Origin: a virus | IMG/VR virus record: IMGVR_UViG_3300037189_026208 | Span: 1 to 64,000 of that record | DNA: 64,000 nucleotides | Direction: 5' to 3' (one strand) | Shown: positions 1-8,034 of the stretch, one piece after another | Layout of the letters: each line of letters begins with the position of its first letter | How positions within the stretch are numbered: position 1 is the stretch's first letter | Made by a program: the position numbers and the translations under genes | Notes under the pieces: model-generated | Seen by the model: the letters and a program-made list of their open reading frames with translations, nothing else | Databases searched by the model: none | Told to the model about the DNA's origin: nothing

Positions 1-1037
1 CCTTCTTTTTCAGCAACTTTTTCAGCTGTTTTTGCACCTTCTTTTTCAAGAGCTTTTGCTCCTTCTTTTTCAGCAACTTTTTCAGCTTCCTTTTCGGCTG
101 CTTTCTCGGCTTCCTTTTCGGCTGCTTTTTCAGCAGTTTTTCCTTTATTCTTAAAATGGTCCCATAGCTCTCCTAAACCACCTAATATACCTGCTCCTGC
201 AAGAGCTGCAGCTGCGTTGTTATTATCTTTTTTATCTTCGGTAGGTTTTTTATTATTATCTGTTTTATTAAACCAATTTTTTAAAAGCTCTAAAATACTA
301 TGCGTGTCTTTTGCTTCTTGATCTTCGTCCTTTTCAAGCTGACTTTCTTTTGAAATAAAAGATGTCTCCCCGGGTTGTAGTGTTGTTGTAGTAGCAGGTG
401 CTCCCGGGGGATTACTATTGGTATCCTTTGGCTGTTGTAGAATTGATGATGCTTTTGGATCAATTACCGTAGCTACTTTAATTGTAAATTCATTTAATCT
501 GTTAATTAACTTATCAATTGATTCTTTAGATGCTTTTTCGAAGCCTACTTCATTTTTACGTTCAACAAAATCTTTAACTTTATTAGTAGCTTTTTCACCA
601 GCTTGTTTACCTAAACCGGTAATCTCTTTTCCAAAATCAATAATAGCATCTACACCGAAATGCTTTGCTAAGTTAAACTTTTCTCCGTCTTCTTTTTTAT
701 CGCCATGCTCTTTCTTATCAGTATCTTCTTTCTTTGCTTTATCTGAAACATCTGATTGTACTGATACAGGTACTGCAGGGGTTGGTGTAACTTCTTTTTT
801 AGTCGGTAAAACTAGTTGTACATTATCTAAACCTGTATTGTCTTTTTTTGCTAAGGAAGGCTGAGATGGAATAGCGTTTCTTTTTAAATCAAAAATCTTT
901 GAGATATTACCTACAAATTGTTCTAACAATCCTTGAGATTTTACAATAGGTTCCTTATAGGTCTCAACAGTAGGAGAACTCTTTAAATCAGGAGAAGACA
1001 GTACATCCTGTACAGGTTTTTCCGGAGTTTCAGCCAT
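1..1037 (-). CDS. Partial tail-region protein with Ala/Glu/Lys coiled-coil repeats
   Basis: This reading frame starts at the ATG at 1037 and stays open to the left edge, so at least 345 residues are present and the C-terminus is missing. I translated it by eye. The N-terminal part is Lys/Glu-rich and polar. A short Ala/Gly-rich segment follows near residue 270-285. From about residue 300 there are near-perfect repeats of the type AEKEAEKAAEKE and EGAKALEKEGAK, which predict a long charged helix or coiled coil. It is last in a tail-gene run on the same strand. A tape-measure or baseplate-associated role is possible, but I do not recognise the family. The upstream leader has an AAATAATAT stretch and no SD. 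Confidence 0.7.
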   Translation of the reverse strand, partial: MAETPEKPVQDVLSSPDLKSSPTVETYKEPIVKSQGLLEQFVGNISKIFDLKRNAIPSQPSLAKKDNTGLDNVQLVLPTKKEVTPTPAVPVSVQSDVSDKAKKEDTDKKEHGDKKEDGEKFNLAKHFGVDAIIDFGKEITGLGKQAGEKATNKVKDFVERKNEVGFEKASKESIDKLINRLNEFTIKVATVIDPKASSILQQPKDTNSNPPGAPATTTTLQPGETSFISKESQLEKDEDQEAKDTHSILELLKNWFNKTDNNKKPTEDKKDNNNAAAALAGAGILGGLGELWDHFKNKGKTAEKAAEKEAEKAAEKEAEKVAEKEGAKALEKEGAKTAEKVAEKE

Positions 1038-1056
1038 ATATATTATTTAAACTACA

Positions 1057-1788
1057 TTACGTAGTAAATAACCTTAGGTCATAATCGATTTTACTGTTTT
1101 CGTCTATCGTTAAAAGCTTAGTCTTTATCTGCTTAATGCTATCAATATATGAAATAACTCTATTTAAAATACTTACAGGTAATGTTGAGATTGTAGGTAT
1201 CCAGTTTTCTTTATTATTTTCCTGAGTATATGTATTAGCATCAACAACTATACTATCTATATACTTTGATAACTCAGCAACAAAAATAATATTTAAAATA
1301 CTCTTTAGAGCTTCAACGTCAGTAACTTCTTGATCCAAGGTATTACAGGAATAACTAATATAATTTTCTTCTGTTAAAAGATTCGGTACCTTACAAACTA
1401 CCTTAATACCTCCTTCTTCTATCTCTAAAAGATCTGGATGATTTAGTGCTTTTATTTCATCAATTTTTGAAGATATATCCTTATCGTTATAGGTAGATGA
1501 TATATCATTAATTCTTATTTTTAATGCAATACAAAGTTTGTCTAGTTCTGTTAAGGTATTAACATCAAAATTATCTGTGATTATATTTTTACGTATAGTG
1601 TTTGTTAGTTCTTGCTGAAAACCTAAATCAAAATACGAATTTTTTGCTACGGTATCTACAAAATCACTAAATTGTGCAATAATAAGAGGTTTAAATTTTA
1701 AATTTGACTTAATAGATGGAACATATACCTCATACGCCCTCGAAGCGTTTATTTCATTTAGTGTATCAATTAAATTATTTGTTTCCAT
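1057..1788 (-). CDS. Putative baseplate hub/assembly protein (gp26/gp51-like)
   Basis: The product is a 243-residue protein. Its N-terminus carries a YEVYVPSIKSNLKFKPL stretch that resembles the start of T4 gp26/gp51-type baseplate hub assembly proteins; I recognise this from memory only. The rest is helical and acidic with no catalytic motif. It follows the 290-residue gene at 1800-2672 by 11 nt in the same tail operon, and the two may be distant relatives. A role in hub assembly rests on weak sequence resemblance plus position. It could instead be an unrelated tail protein. Confidence 0.5.
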   Translation of the reverse strand: METNNLIDTLNEINASRAYEVYVPSIKSNLKFKPLIIAQFSDFVDTVAKNSYFDLGFQQELTNTIRKNIITDNFDVNTLTELDKLCIALKIRINDISSTYNDKDISSKIDEIKALNHPDLLEIEEGGIKVVCKVPNLLTEENYISYSCNTLDQEVTDVEALKSILNIIFVAELSKYIDSIVVDANTYTQENNKENWIPTISTLPVSILNRVISYIDSIKQIKTKLLTIDENSKIDYDLRLFTT

Positions 1789-1799
1789 GTTAATATATA

Positions 1800-2672
1800 T
1801 TATATTGTCGGGAAACTTGCAAATTGTTCGTCTCCGGTATCAGTTTGTTCTTCAGAGGGTGAACTCTCTTTTATACTAGCTTCAAGATTTTTAGCAAAAA
1901 TTTTAAATTCACCTGGTGTACAGTTTTCTAAATACTCTAAAGAAATATTAGCGTATTTTGCTAGATAAAACATATCACTATAAAATACACTTAAATCATC
2001 TCCGAATAGAAGTTGTATTAAAAAATACTGTTCATCTAATTTTATATCGTAAGGTATACAAAACTGCTCAACATTAGTCTTAAAAAAGAAAATATCTTTT
2101 AATATTTTAGCAATTTCTTTTTCGTAATTTCTAATATTTGTTAAAGCAGATGGTGTTAGTATTTTAACAATTTGTAAAATATCATCTGATGTGGTAAACA
2201 CATTATCGTTAATAGTAATTTTTTTAATAAAAAATGTGTAACTAGATGTATCTTCAATTATTTTTTTATAGTTCGGCAAACCAACAGTCAAAGCAATACC
2301 ACCGTCAAAAAATAATGTATCTTTATTTGTTAATAGCTTAGATAAGCTTTCTAATGTATTATATAAATTAACAGACAAGTTTGTTTTTTTATCGCTATCT
2401 TTATTAGACATAATAAGTGGTAGATAACCGCTTACATTGATAGCTCTTATATAGATTAAAAGAATAAAATACTCTACAAAATTTAAGTTATTAACTTCAT
2501 CTAAGGTAAGATTAGTAATCTTACTAATAACGTTATTTAAATTATTTAAAACTTCTAAATCAAATGTATCACTAAGTAATGCTTTAAGAATTACTTTATA
2601 AAGTCTAACAGGTAATTCATAGCAGTATATATCCTTTTCTATAAAAGGAACTTTACTGATATATTTTTCCAT
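1800..2672 (-). CDS. Putative baseplate protein, paralogue-like partner of the next gene
   Basis: This 290-residue protein is mostly helical and AT-codon-rich, with an acidic tail ending near GDEQFASFPTI. The N-terminal FIEKDIYCYELPVRLYK segment is similar in style to T4 baseplate hub assembly proteins of the gp26/gp51 type. No enzyme motifs are visible. It lies 16 nt downstream of the Pro/Thr-rich tube-fold gene at 2689-4344. An AATAAATA box (minus strand, 2677-2684) lies just upstream of the start but is unusually close to it. The functional call rests on tail-operon context. Confidence 0.5.
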   Translation of the reverse strand: MEKYISKVPFIEKDIYCYELPVRLYKVILKALLSDTFDLEVLNNLNNVISKITNLTLDEVNNLNFVEYFILLIYIRAINVSGYLPLIMSNKDSDKKTNLSVNLYNTLESLSKLLTNKDTLFFDGGIALTVGLPNYKKIIEDTSSYTFFIKKITINDNVFTTSDDILQIVKILTPSALTNIRNYEKEIAKILKDIFFFKTNVEQFCIPYDIKLDEQYFLIQLLFGDDLSVFYSDMFYLAKYANISLEYLENCTPGEFKIFAKNLEASIKESSPSEEQTDTGDEQFASFPTI

Positions 2673-2688
2673 TTTCTATTTATTAGAA

Positions 2689-4344
2689 CTACTTTGAAGA
2701 TGCTAGAAAAGCGTTCTTACTCGAATCAATTGTGTAGTAATAATATGTAAATGTAGCATTCTTTCTTATAGCTTGAGTATAAGGAGCGTATGTAAACTCG
2801 TGACCATCAACAGAAACAGGACAAGCACCGTAAAATGTTATTGTTTCTAAAATAGTAGGAGGGTTATCTTTTGTTGTGATACCTAATTTATAAAGAACCA
2901 TATTTGTTCTATACGTCTGTTCAGGTGGACGAGCAATTAACCCTAAATGGCTTGTCATTATTACCCAAGGTCTAATAACATTATCAACGAAATCGACATT
3001 TGTCTCAAGAAATGATACTGTTACTTGTTGAGGGTCATTTCTACCTAAACCAATGTAGCTACGTATTAAACCGTTTCTCTGTACACCTTCACCTTGAAGT
3101 GTCATACTTTCGTTAGGTAATAGTATACTCTGGGCAAACATACAACAAACTTTATTATAGTTATCACTAGCAACTGTATCAAATGCTTTATCTATCTGCC
3201 AGTTATTGCTATTGGGTTCGTATTTATTAACCTGTTTAATAACCGACGGAATACCGTTTATATAATATGAATTGGATTTACCGCTTGTATCGTCACTATT
3301 ACCACTCCACACAAGTACCCATTGAGCTCCCTTAGGCAACGTACCTGCTGGAGAAGTTAATACATTTTGAAAAAACGTTGGTACTAAACCTTTATATGCT
3401 TCACTTGTATTACTCGTGTTAATTTTTTTATCACTAACTTGAGGTGTGTTGTTATCGGTTAGTTGTAATTGGTTATTGGGTTTGGCTGAAGACGTCTTTT
3501 TTTCAGTAAAACTAATATCTTTATTTTGAGTAGCGTCTGTAGGTGGTACATTAGTACCAGTTAAAGATATTTGTGAAGTAGGTATACTTGCAGTTGGTAT
3601 TTCACCGTTAGTTACCGGTGTAATATCATTTAATTTATTAGGCGGTATACTTGCAGATGTAATACCAGGTGGTACCGTTTCGGTGGCCGAGGCTGTAGAG
3701 GGTACAACGTTACCATGTAAAGGTGTACTATTATTAACAGGTCGTTTAGCCTCTAAATAGGTACTGGACTGAAAGGATGTTGTTGAGGTTGTAGCTGGAG
3801 CTAATTGTAAAGACTTTGTTACAAAAGAATCAGGAGTAACAGCACTTCCTCCAATTACAGGTGGTTTAGTGTCTATTAATGTCTGCTGTGCATTTTGAAT
3901 AACTACCGGCGGAACAGGGGTAGTGGGTATATTACTTGTAAATAATATATCGTTAGGGGTTACCGGTATTAAATTTAACGCAATATTGTTTCTTGCGATT
4001 TCGTACGAATTAGGTAGCGGTAGGTTGGTAGTTTCTATTTTATCAGATAAATTACCTACCGGTGGTGTACCTACATACTGTAATGGTGTTTTTGAGTGCT
4101 GTACCCCTATTTCGTTAATAGCGGGGTTTAATATACTCGGCGGAGTAGACGTATAATACGCTGAAGATGTTCCCTGAATGTCAGGAGGGGTAACTTTCTG
4201 AACAGGTAGCGGTATACCGGTAATTAAAAGGTCTGGTACCACAACAGGTGGTACGTTAAACTCGTCTGTTACCGGTACGTCTTTCTTAGTCTGAGTACTA
4301 AGAAAGTTAGGATCAATAATATTGATTGACGGATCTACTGACAT
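2689..4344 (-). CDS. Tail/baseplate protein: Pro/Thr-rich arm plus tube-like C-terminal domain
   Basis: The 551-residue product has two parts. Residues 1 to about 310 are low-complexity, rich in Pro, Thr, Val and Ser with many PPV, TPP and TSIP steps, so probably an extended arm. Residues from about 320 onward form a folded domain with RNGLIRSYIGLGRNDPQQV and an aromatic YAPYTQAIRKNATFTYYYY end, reminiscent of T4 tube-fold proteins (gp19, gp48, gp54). Position just after gp19 suggests a tube initiator or baseplate role. A TATAAATA late-promoter box sits 13 nt upstream. The long disordered arm is not something I associate with T4 gp48 or gp54. Confidence 0.6.
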   Translation of the reverse strand: MSVDPSINIIDPNFLSTQTKKDVPVTDEFNVPPVVVPDLLITGIPLPVQKVTPPDIQGTSSAYYTSTPPSILNPAINEIGVQHSKTPLQYVGTPPVGNLSDKIETTNLPLPNSYEIARNNIALNLIPVTPNDILFTSNIPTTPVPPVVIQNAQQTLIDTKPPVIGGSAVTPDSFVTKSLQLAPATTSTTSFQSSTYLEAKRPVNNSTPLHGNVVPSTASATETVPPGITSASIPPNKLNDITPVTNGEIPTASIPTSQISLTGTNVPPTDATQNKDISFTEKKTSSAKPNNQLQLTDNNTPQVSDKKINTSNTSEAYKGLVPTFFQNVLTSPAGTLPKGAQWVLVWSGNSDDTSGKSNSYYINGIPSVIKQVNKYEPNSNNWQIDKAFDTVASDNYNKVCCMFAQSILLPNESMTLQGEGVQRNGLIRSYIGLGRNDPQQVTVSFLETNVDFVDNVIRPWVIMTSHLGLIARPPEQTYRTNMVLYKLGITTKDNPPTILETITFYGACPVSVDGHEFTYAPYTQAIRKNATFTYYYYTIDSSKNAFLASSK

Positions 4345-4356
4345 GATATGTAATAA

Positions 4357-4364
4357 TATTTATA
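4357..4364 (-). promoter_or_regulatory. T4-type late promoter box TATAAATA
   Basis: Perfect TATAAATA on the minus strand, followed by TTATT, 13 nt before the ATG of the 551-residue tail gene. It matches the T4 late -10 element recognised with gp55, and gp55 is encoded at 30650-31210. Confidence 0.7.
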
Positions 4365-4391
4365 TTACATATCCTATGTAATACCTATCAA

Positions 4392-4964
4392 TTAAACTAC
4401 TACACCACCGGGAAGACCGGGTGTTGTATTACCTGCAAGGGAAACAGGGCGTAGCTGCCAATACTGATATGCAAGGGTAGCTGTTACTGTTTGAATTGTA
4501 CCTGTGTCACCGATGTTGTAAGCCATTTCACCGATATTCTGTACATATGCACCTACAAGGTTGTAAACACGGATACCGTTATTTTGCTTATCAAGTAGCT
4601 CTAATGTAATGACGGAATCAGGTCCAGGGGTATTGTAGTTACCTGTGCTTGTACTTTCGTCAAACGTATTTAGAGTTACCTGCTCAAGTACACCACGAAT
4701 ATCGTAGTTAGCATCACTTCGGAATGTAACATTCCAAGCAGCAGAATTAGGGTATGAAGCAGTACCGGGTACGTTAAACTGAAGTCCCATGAAAGGAACC
4801 TGTACGTTGTTAATTGTACGGCCTGGTAGAGCAGCTGACTCAACATAAACGAGAGCGTTTTCGTTGAATTGTGTGTTAGCTAAGGTATGTACACGAAATT
4901 GGAATTTACGTGCAAAGTCTTTAGCTGTTGCTACTCTATAGAAATCGGAGATGTTTTGGCTCAT
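4392..4964 (-). CDS. 19: Tail tube protein gp19
   Basis: This 190-residue protein matches T4 gp19, the subunit stacked into the inner tube through which DNA leaves the capsid. Recognisable features are the N-terminal SDFYRVATAKDFARKFQFRV, the VESAALPGRTINNVQVPF loop, the WNVTFRSDANYDIRG stretch and the ATLAYQYWQLRPV strand near the C-terminus. Length agrees with the family (about 160-200). It lies directly downstream of the sheath gene, as in T4. A perfect late-promoter box lies 10 nt upstream. The start has no SD. Confidence 0.93.
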   Translation of the reverse strand: MSQNISDFYRVATAKDFARKFQFRVHTLANTQFNENALVYVESAALPGRTINNVQVPFMGLQFNVPGTASYPNSAAWNVTFRSDANYDIRGVLEQVTLNTFDESTSTGNYNTPGPDSVITLELLDKQNNGIRVYNLVGAYVQNIGEMAYNIGDTGTIQTVTATLAYQYWQLRPVSLAGNTTPGLPGGVVV

Positions 4965-4974
4965 ATGTTTAAAT

Positions 4975-4982
4975 TATTTATA
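4975..4982 (-). promoter_or_regulatory. T4-type late promoter box TATAAATA
   Basis: Perfect TATAAATA on the minus strand, 10 nt upstream of the gp19 start. It overlaps the last codon of the sheath gene, so the tube gene can be transcribed separately from the sheath. Confidence 0.7.
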
Positions 4983-7370
4983 TTAGATTAACTCAGAGAA
5001 GTTTTGACCTGTTCTAGTTGCGATAAAGTTAACTAAGATAAATTCTGCAGCCTTGACGGGCTTGAGGTAAATATCTACTGCTAACTCGTTACGATCGATA
5101 ACGTCAGGTGTATTGTTTCTGGTATCGCAAACAATTAGGTAATCATAAAGACCCTGTGTGTTCTTTGCTAAGTTAAAGATTGGCGAGATTGTATTTATAA
5201 CACGTGTACGTGTGTAATCTGTATTAGGTTCAAATACGAAGTACTTGATTGTATTTTGTACAGCACGTTCAAGTGTTAAGAATAGACGTCTTACGTTTAC
5301 ACGGTCAAACGCTGAGGGCTTAGCCTGCTGTGTCTTCTGACCGTATACAACATAACCTCCACTACTAAAGTAAGCGATTGGGTTAACAGAGATTAGATAG
5401 AGGTAATCTCTTTGCTTCTGGTTCGGATTAACAGCAATGTCTGTTACCCCTGTAAGTATACCGCGATTTAGACCAGCTGGCGCAAACCAAGGCTGTGTCG
5501 CAGCGTCACTTCTGGAGTAGATTGCACTTACGAACCCAGATGCTGGTAACCATGCGAAGGTATCAGAATAGGAATCGTAAGATTTTAACCAGTTACCGTA
5601 AACGGCGGAGTAATTACTATCAGCTCTGCTAATTGCAGCTTGTAGAGGGGTATATACATTCTGTGTAAATGTATTACCTTTGATAGATAATACCTTAGTG
5701 TCCTTACCTGTTACGAAGATCTGACGTAGAGGATCAGCAATAAACATACAATCCTTACGAGTCTGTTCACAGAAGTCGTTAAACAGTCCCCAGAGAGCTA
5801 ACCATCTTTGTGTATATTGATCCTCACCTGTGTACCCGAAGTCTGAAATGTACTTAGTGTCATCAAAGTCTTGTGCAGTATCAAATGTTGTAGTATGTTG
5901 ACCTGTTGCTGTATTAGCAAAAATGGTACTAAGACCAGCATCAGCAATAAGATCTACTTTAATATCTTCTGGTGAGTTAATTAAACGTAATGCGTTGTTT
6001 ACCTTAGTATAAACATTACCAATGTGCTTATTATCTTGATTTAGATAACTAGGTAGATACACACCAACAGGGTATACAGCGTTCGTATTTGCTTGTAATT
6101 GAACATTACCTTTTGTAATATCAGTTTGTGTACCCCATAGATTTGTACGTGCAAATGCTGGATTTACATGTAATGTGATATTTGCAGAGCTACCATCGAT
6201 AATATCTTGTAGATAGAAGGATCTTAGGTTACCGCCCTTGGAATCAGCTATCTTACGGTTTTGGTTGAAAGACCCTACATAGGTTTCAACAGGGGAGATA
6301 ACTAGCTGAGAAGGATCGTAGATAGAGCTACGTACCTTGAAAAGATTAATAGTTACGCAATCGTTGTAACCTGCTTGACTAAAGTCAAAGCTAAAAGCAC
6401 GCTCAATTTGCTGTGATACACTCTGCGAGCCAGGTGAAAGTTGACCTGCAGATAACTCAAAACCTAAAGAACCACCTTGACTCTTTGGTAATACAGGAGC
6501 AAAAGCATCTGCACCTGTTAGTGTATTAAAAGATGTAACAGCAACGAAATCGCTATTAGGACCAAACTGAGTATTATCTGTTACAGTTAGATAATAACCT
6601 TGGAACTGTTCGTCAATTGTAGTCTGGCTATTATTGAGAACGATGAACCCTGCATTAGCTACATTTGTTGTAGATGACCAACTTGCTGTTGCTGGAGCAA
6701 ATGTCTGAGTTGTTGATAAAGTTGTTGAAGTAACAGATTTATTGAATGTAAAGGTATATGTACCGCTTAATGCGCCTACGTTGAACACTTCTGTGAATGA
6801 TTCAGGAACAATATTTGCAGCTAATTGAACAGCAGTTATTGCTCCGATTGTGGACATCGCAGCTGATGTTGGAACTGTTACTGATGAAACAGAATAACCT
6901 GTTGTTGTAGTTACTGTTGTAACAGGTGCTTGACCGTTGTTAAATCCGCTCCAATTAACATTACCGTTAAGAATATCAGTATGTTCTTTTTCAGTTAATG
7001 TAACGTGTGTAGGTGTACCAATTGTAAAGGAACCGTTGGCAGAAGCTACAGGGAAGAATAAAGCACTATATGTTGAAGCAGCAAAACCGTAACCGCTACC
7101 AGAACCATAAGGAAGACGGGTTGTTAATAGGTTACCTGGTGAATTTAAAACTTGCTTACAGGAATAATAGAAATAACGCTCAGCAGGTGTAGTTGGGGTA
7201 CCGAAAATAGTATCTAAATCGGCAGCTGTTGTAACCTGAATGACTTCGTCAGTAGGTCCTTGAGGAGCAAAACCGGCTATAAATGTAGTTGTACCGTTTA
7301 CAATGTTTTGATAATTAGATAAATCTGTTTCAATTATCTGTACACCAGGTGAGTTAATAGTTAGTGCCAT
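4983..7370 (-). CDS. 18: Contractile tail sheath protein gp18
   Basis: The 795-residue product is the contractile sheath subunit. The N-terminal SPGVQIIETDLSNYQ with a following GFAPQGPTDE is the classic sheath start. The C-terminal portion holds NPIAYFSSGGYVVYGQKT, the FDRVNVRRLFLTLERAVQ helix and a final AEFILVNFIATRTGQNF, all typical of the gp18 C-terminal domain. T4 gp18 is 659 residues; the extra length sits in a Thr/Ser/Val-rich stretch around residues 100-300, probably extra surface domains. It lies between a tube-fold paralogue and gp19. A CATAAATA late box is upstream. Confidence 0.95.
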   Translation of the reverse strand: MALTINSPGVQIIETDLSNYQNIVNGTTTFIAGFAPQGPTDEVIQVTTAADLDTIFGTPTTPAERYFYYSCKQVLNSPGNLLTTRLPYGSGSGYGFAASTYSALFFPVASANGSFTIGTPTHVTLTEKEHTDILNGNVNWSGFNNGQAPVTTVTTTTGYSVSSVTVPTSAAMSTIGAITAVQLAANIVPESFTEVFNVGALSGTYTFTFNKSVTSTTLSTTQTFAPATASWSSTTNVANAGFIVLNNSQTTIDEQFQGYYLTVTDNTQFGPNSDFVAVTSFNTLTGADAFAPVLPKSQGGSLGFELSAGQLSPGSQSVSQQIERAFSFDFSQAGYNDCVTINLFKVRSSIYDPSQLVISPVETYVGSFNQNRKIADSKGGNLRSFYLQDIIDGSSANITLHVNPAFARTNLWGTQTDITKGNVQLQANTNAVYPVGVYLPSYLNQDNKHIGNVYTKVNNALRLINSPEDIKVDLIADAGLSTIFANTATGQHTTTFDTAQDFDDTKYISDFGYTGEDQYTQRWLALWGLFNDFCEQTRKDCMFIADPLRQIFVTGKDTKVLSIKGNTFTQNVYTPLQAAISRADSNYSAVYGNWLKSYDSYSDTFAWLPASGFVSAIYSRSDAATQPWFAPAGLNRGILTGVTDIAVNPNQKQRDYLYLISVNPIAYFSSGGYVVYGQKTQQAKPSAFDRVNVRRLFLTLERAVQNTIKYFVFEPNTDYTRTRVINTISPIFNLAKNTQGLYDYLIVCDTRNNTPDVIDRNELAVDIYLKPVKAAEFILVNFIATRTGQNFSELI

Positions 7371-7391
7371 AAAATTATATTGTTGTAATAA

Positions 7392-7399
7392 TATTTATG
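7392..7399 (-). promoter_or_regulatory. Late promoter box CATAAATA
   Basis: One-base variant of the T4 late box (CATAAATATTATT) on the minus strand, 21 nt before the sheath start. The same CATAAATA variant recurs upstream of the genes at 20258 and 43712. Confidence 0.55.
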
Positions 7400-7416
7400 C
7401 TAGACCTGGATATTTT

Positions 7417-8031
7417 TTACGGTTGGGCTATCTCAGGATTTAAAATATTTATTTCAAATTCACTGTATTGAAACGAAACAGATGAATTTAATAAGGTAGC
7501 GTCTTGATAACTATAGTTTATACTACCTAAAGTTGTAATAAAAGCATTGTGGTATATAAATTGTATCGCTTTTTGGTTGTATTCGTTTAAGCCGTAGATA
7601 GTTAGATTAGTCTGGTACTCAGTTAACGTACCGTTTTTAAGCGCATTAGCATTAATATTCGGCGGAATATCAAATAAATTACCTCCATAGATACTTTCAT
7701 CGAAAGTATTTAAAACATTTAACCATAACCACATTGTGTAATAGTTTGCGTATGCGTTATCTACAATAAAATTAACTGCGAGAGGTGCATATTGTGGTCG
7801 AGCATGACTCGAAACATTATAATTTTGGCCTGAGTATGGTATTGTTACAGCAGGTACATTAATATCCGGTACAACAGCTCCGAATACACTAATCTCCAGA
7901 GGTTCGATAGATAGATTTTTTGCTTTAAACTGTTTTTTTAAAATACTGGGTAGATCTAGTACTAGTAAAAATTTATCTTTACTAGATCTATTTAAAACAG
8001 ATTGCTGTGTTGGATTTGATGTATATTGCAT
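7417..8031 (-). CDS. Tail tube-fold structural protein between terminase and sheath
   Basis: A 204-residue protein with the look of the tail-tube fold. It has an N-terminal KDKFLLVLDLPSILKKQF strand-helix, a central YYTMWLWLNVLNTFDESIYGG segment and a final SVSFQYSEFEINIL strand comparable to the closing strands of gp19-like proteins. It starts 3 nt after terL ends and precedes gp18. T4 has no gene at this place, but tail-completion or tube-cap proteins share this fold. The role is inferred from fold resemblance and position; the exact T4 counterpart is uncertain. Confidence 0.65.
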   Translation of the reverse strand: MQYTSNPTQQSVLNRSSKDKFLLVLDLPSILKKQFKAKNLSIEPLEISVFGAVVPDINVPAVTIPYSGQNYNVSSHARPQYAPLAVNFIVDNAYANYYTMWLWLNVLNTFDESIYGGNLFDIPPNINANALKNGTLTEYQTNLTIYGLNEYNQKAIQFIYHNAFITTLGSINYSYQDATLLNSSVSFQYSEFEINILNPEIAQP

Positions 8032-8034
8032 TTA

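Noticed and set aside
1-130. Regular short repeats that could suggest a CRISPR array or tandem-repeat locus
   Set aside because: The repeats are in frame and encode a Glu/Ala/Lys helix; spacers and a palindromic repeat are absent.
418-864. Plus-strand open frame of 148 codons at the left end
   Set aside because: It is antisense to the clearly coding, repetitive minus-strand tail gene and has Ser/Phe/Leu-rich shadow composition.
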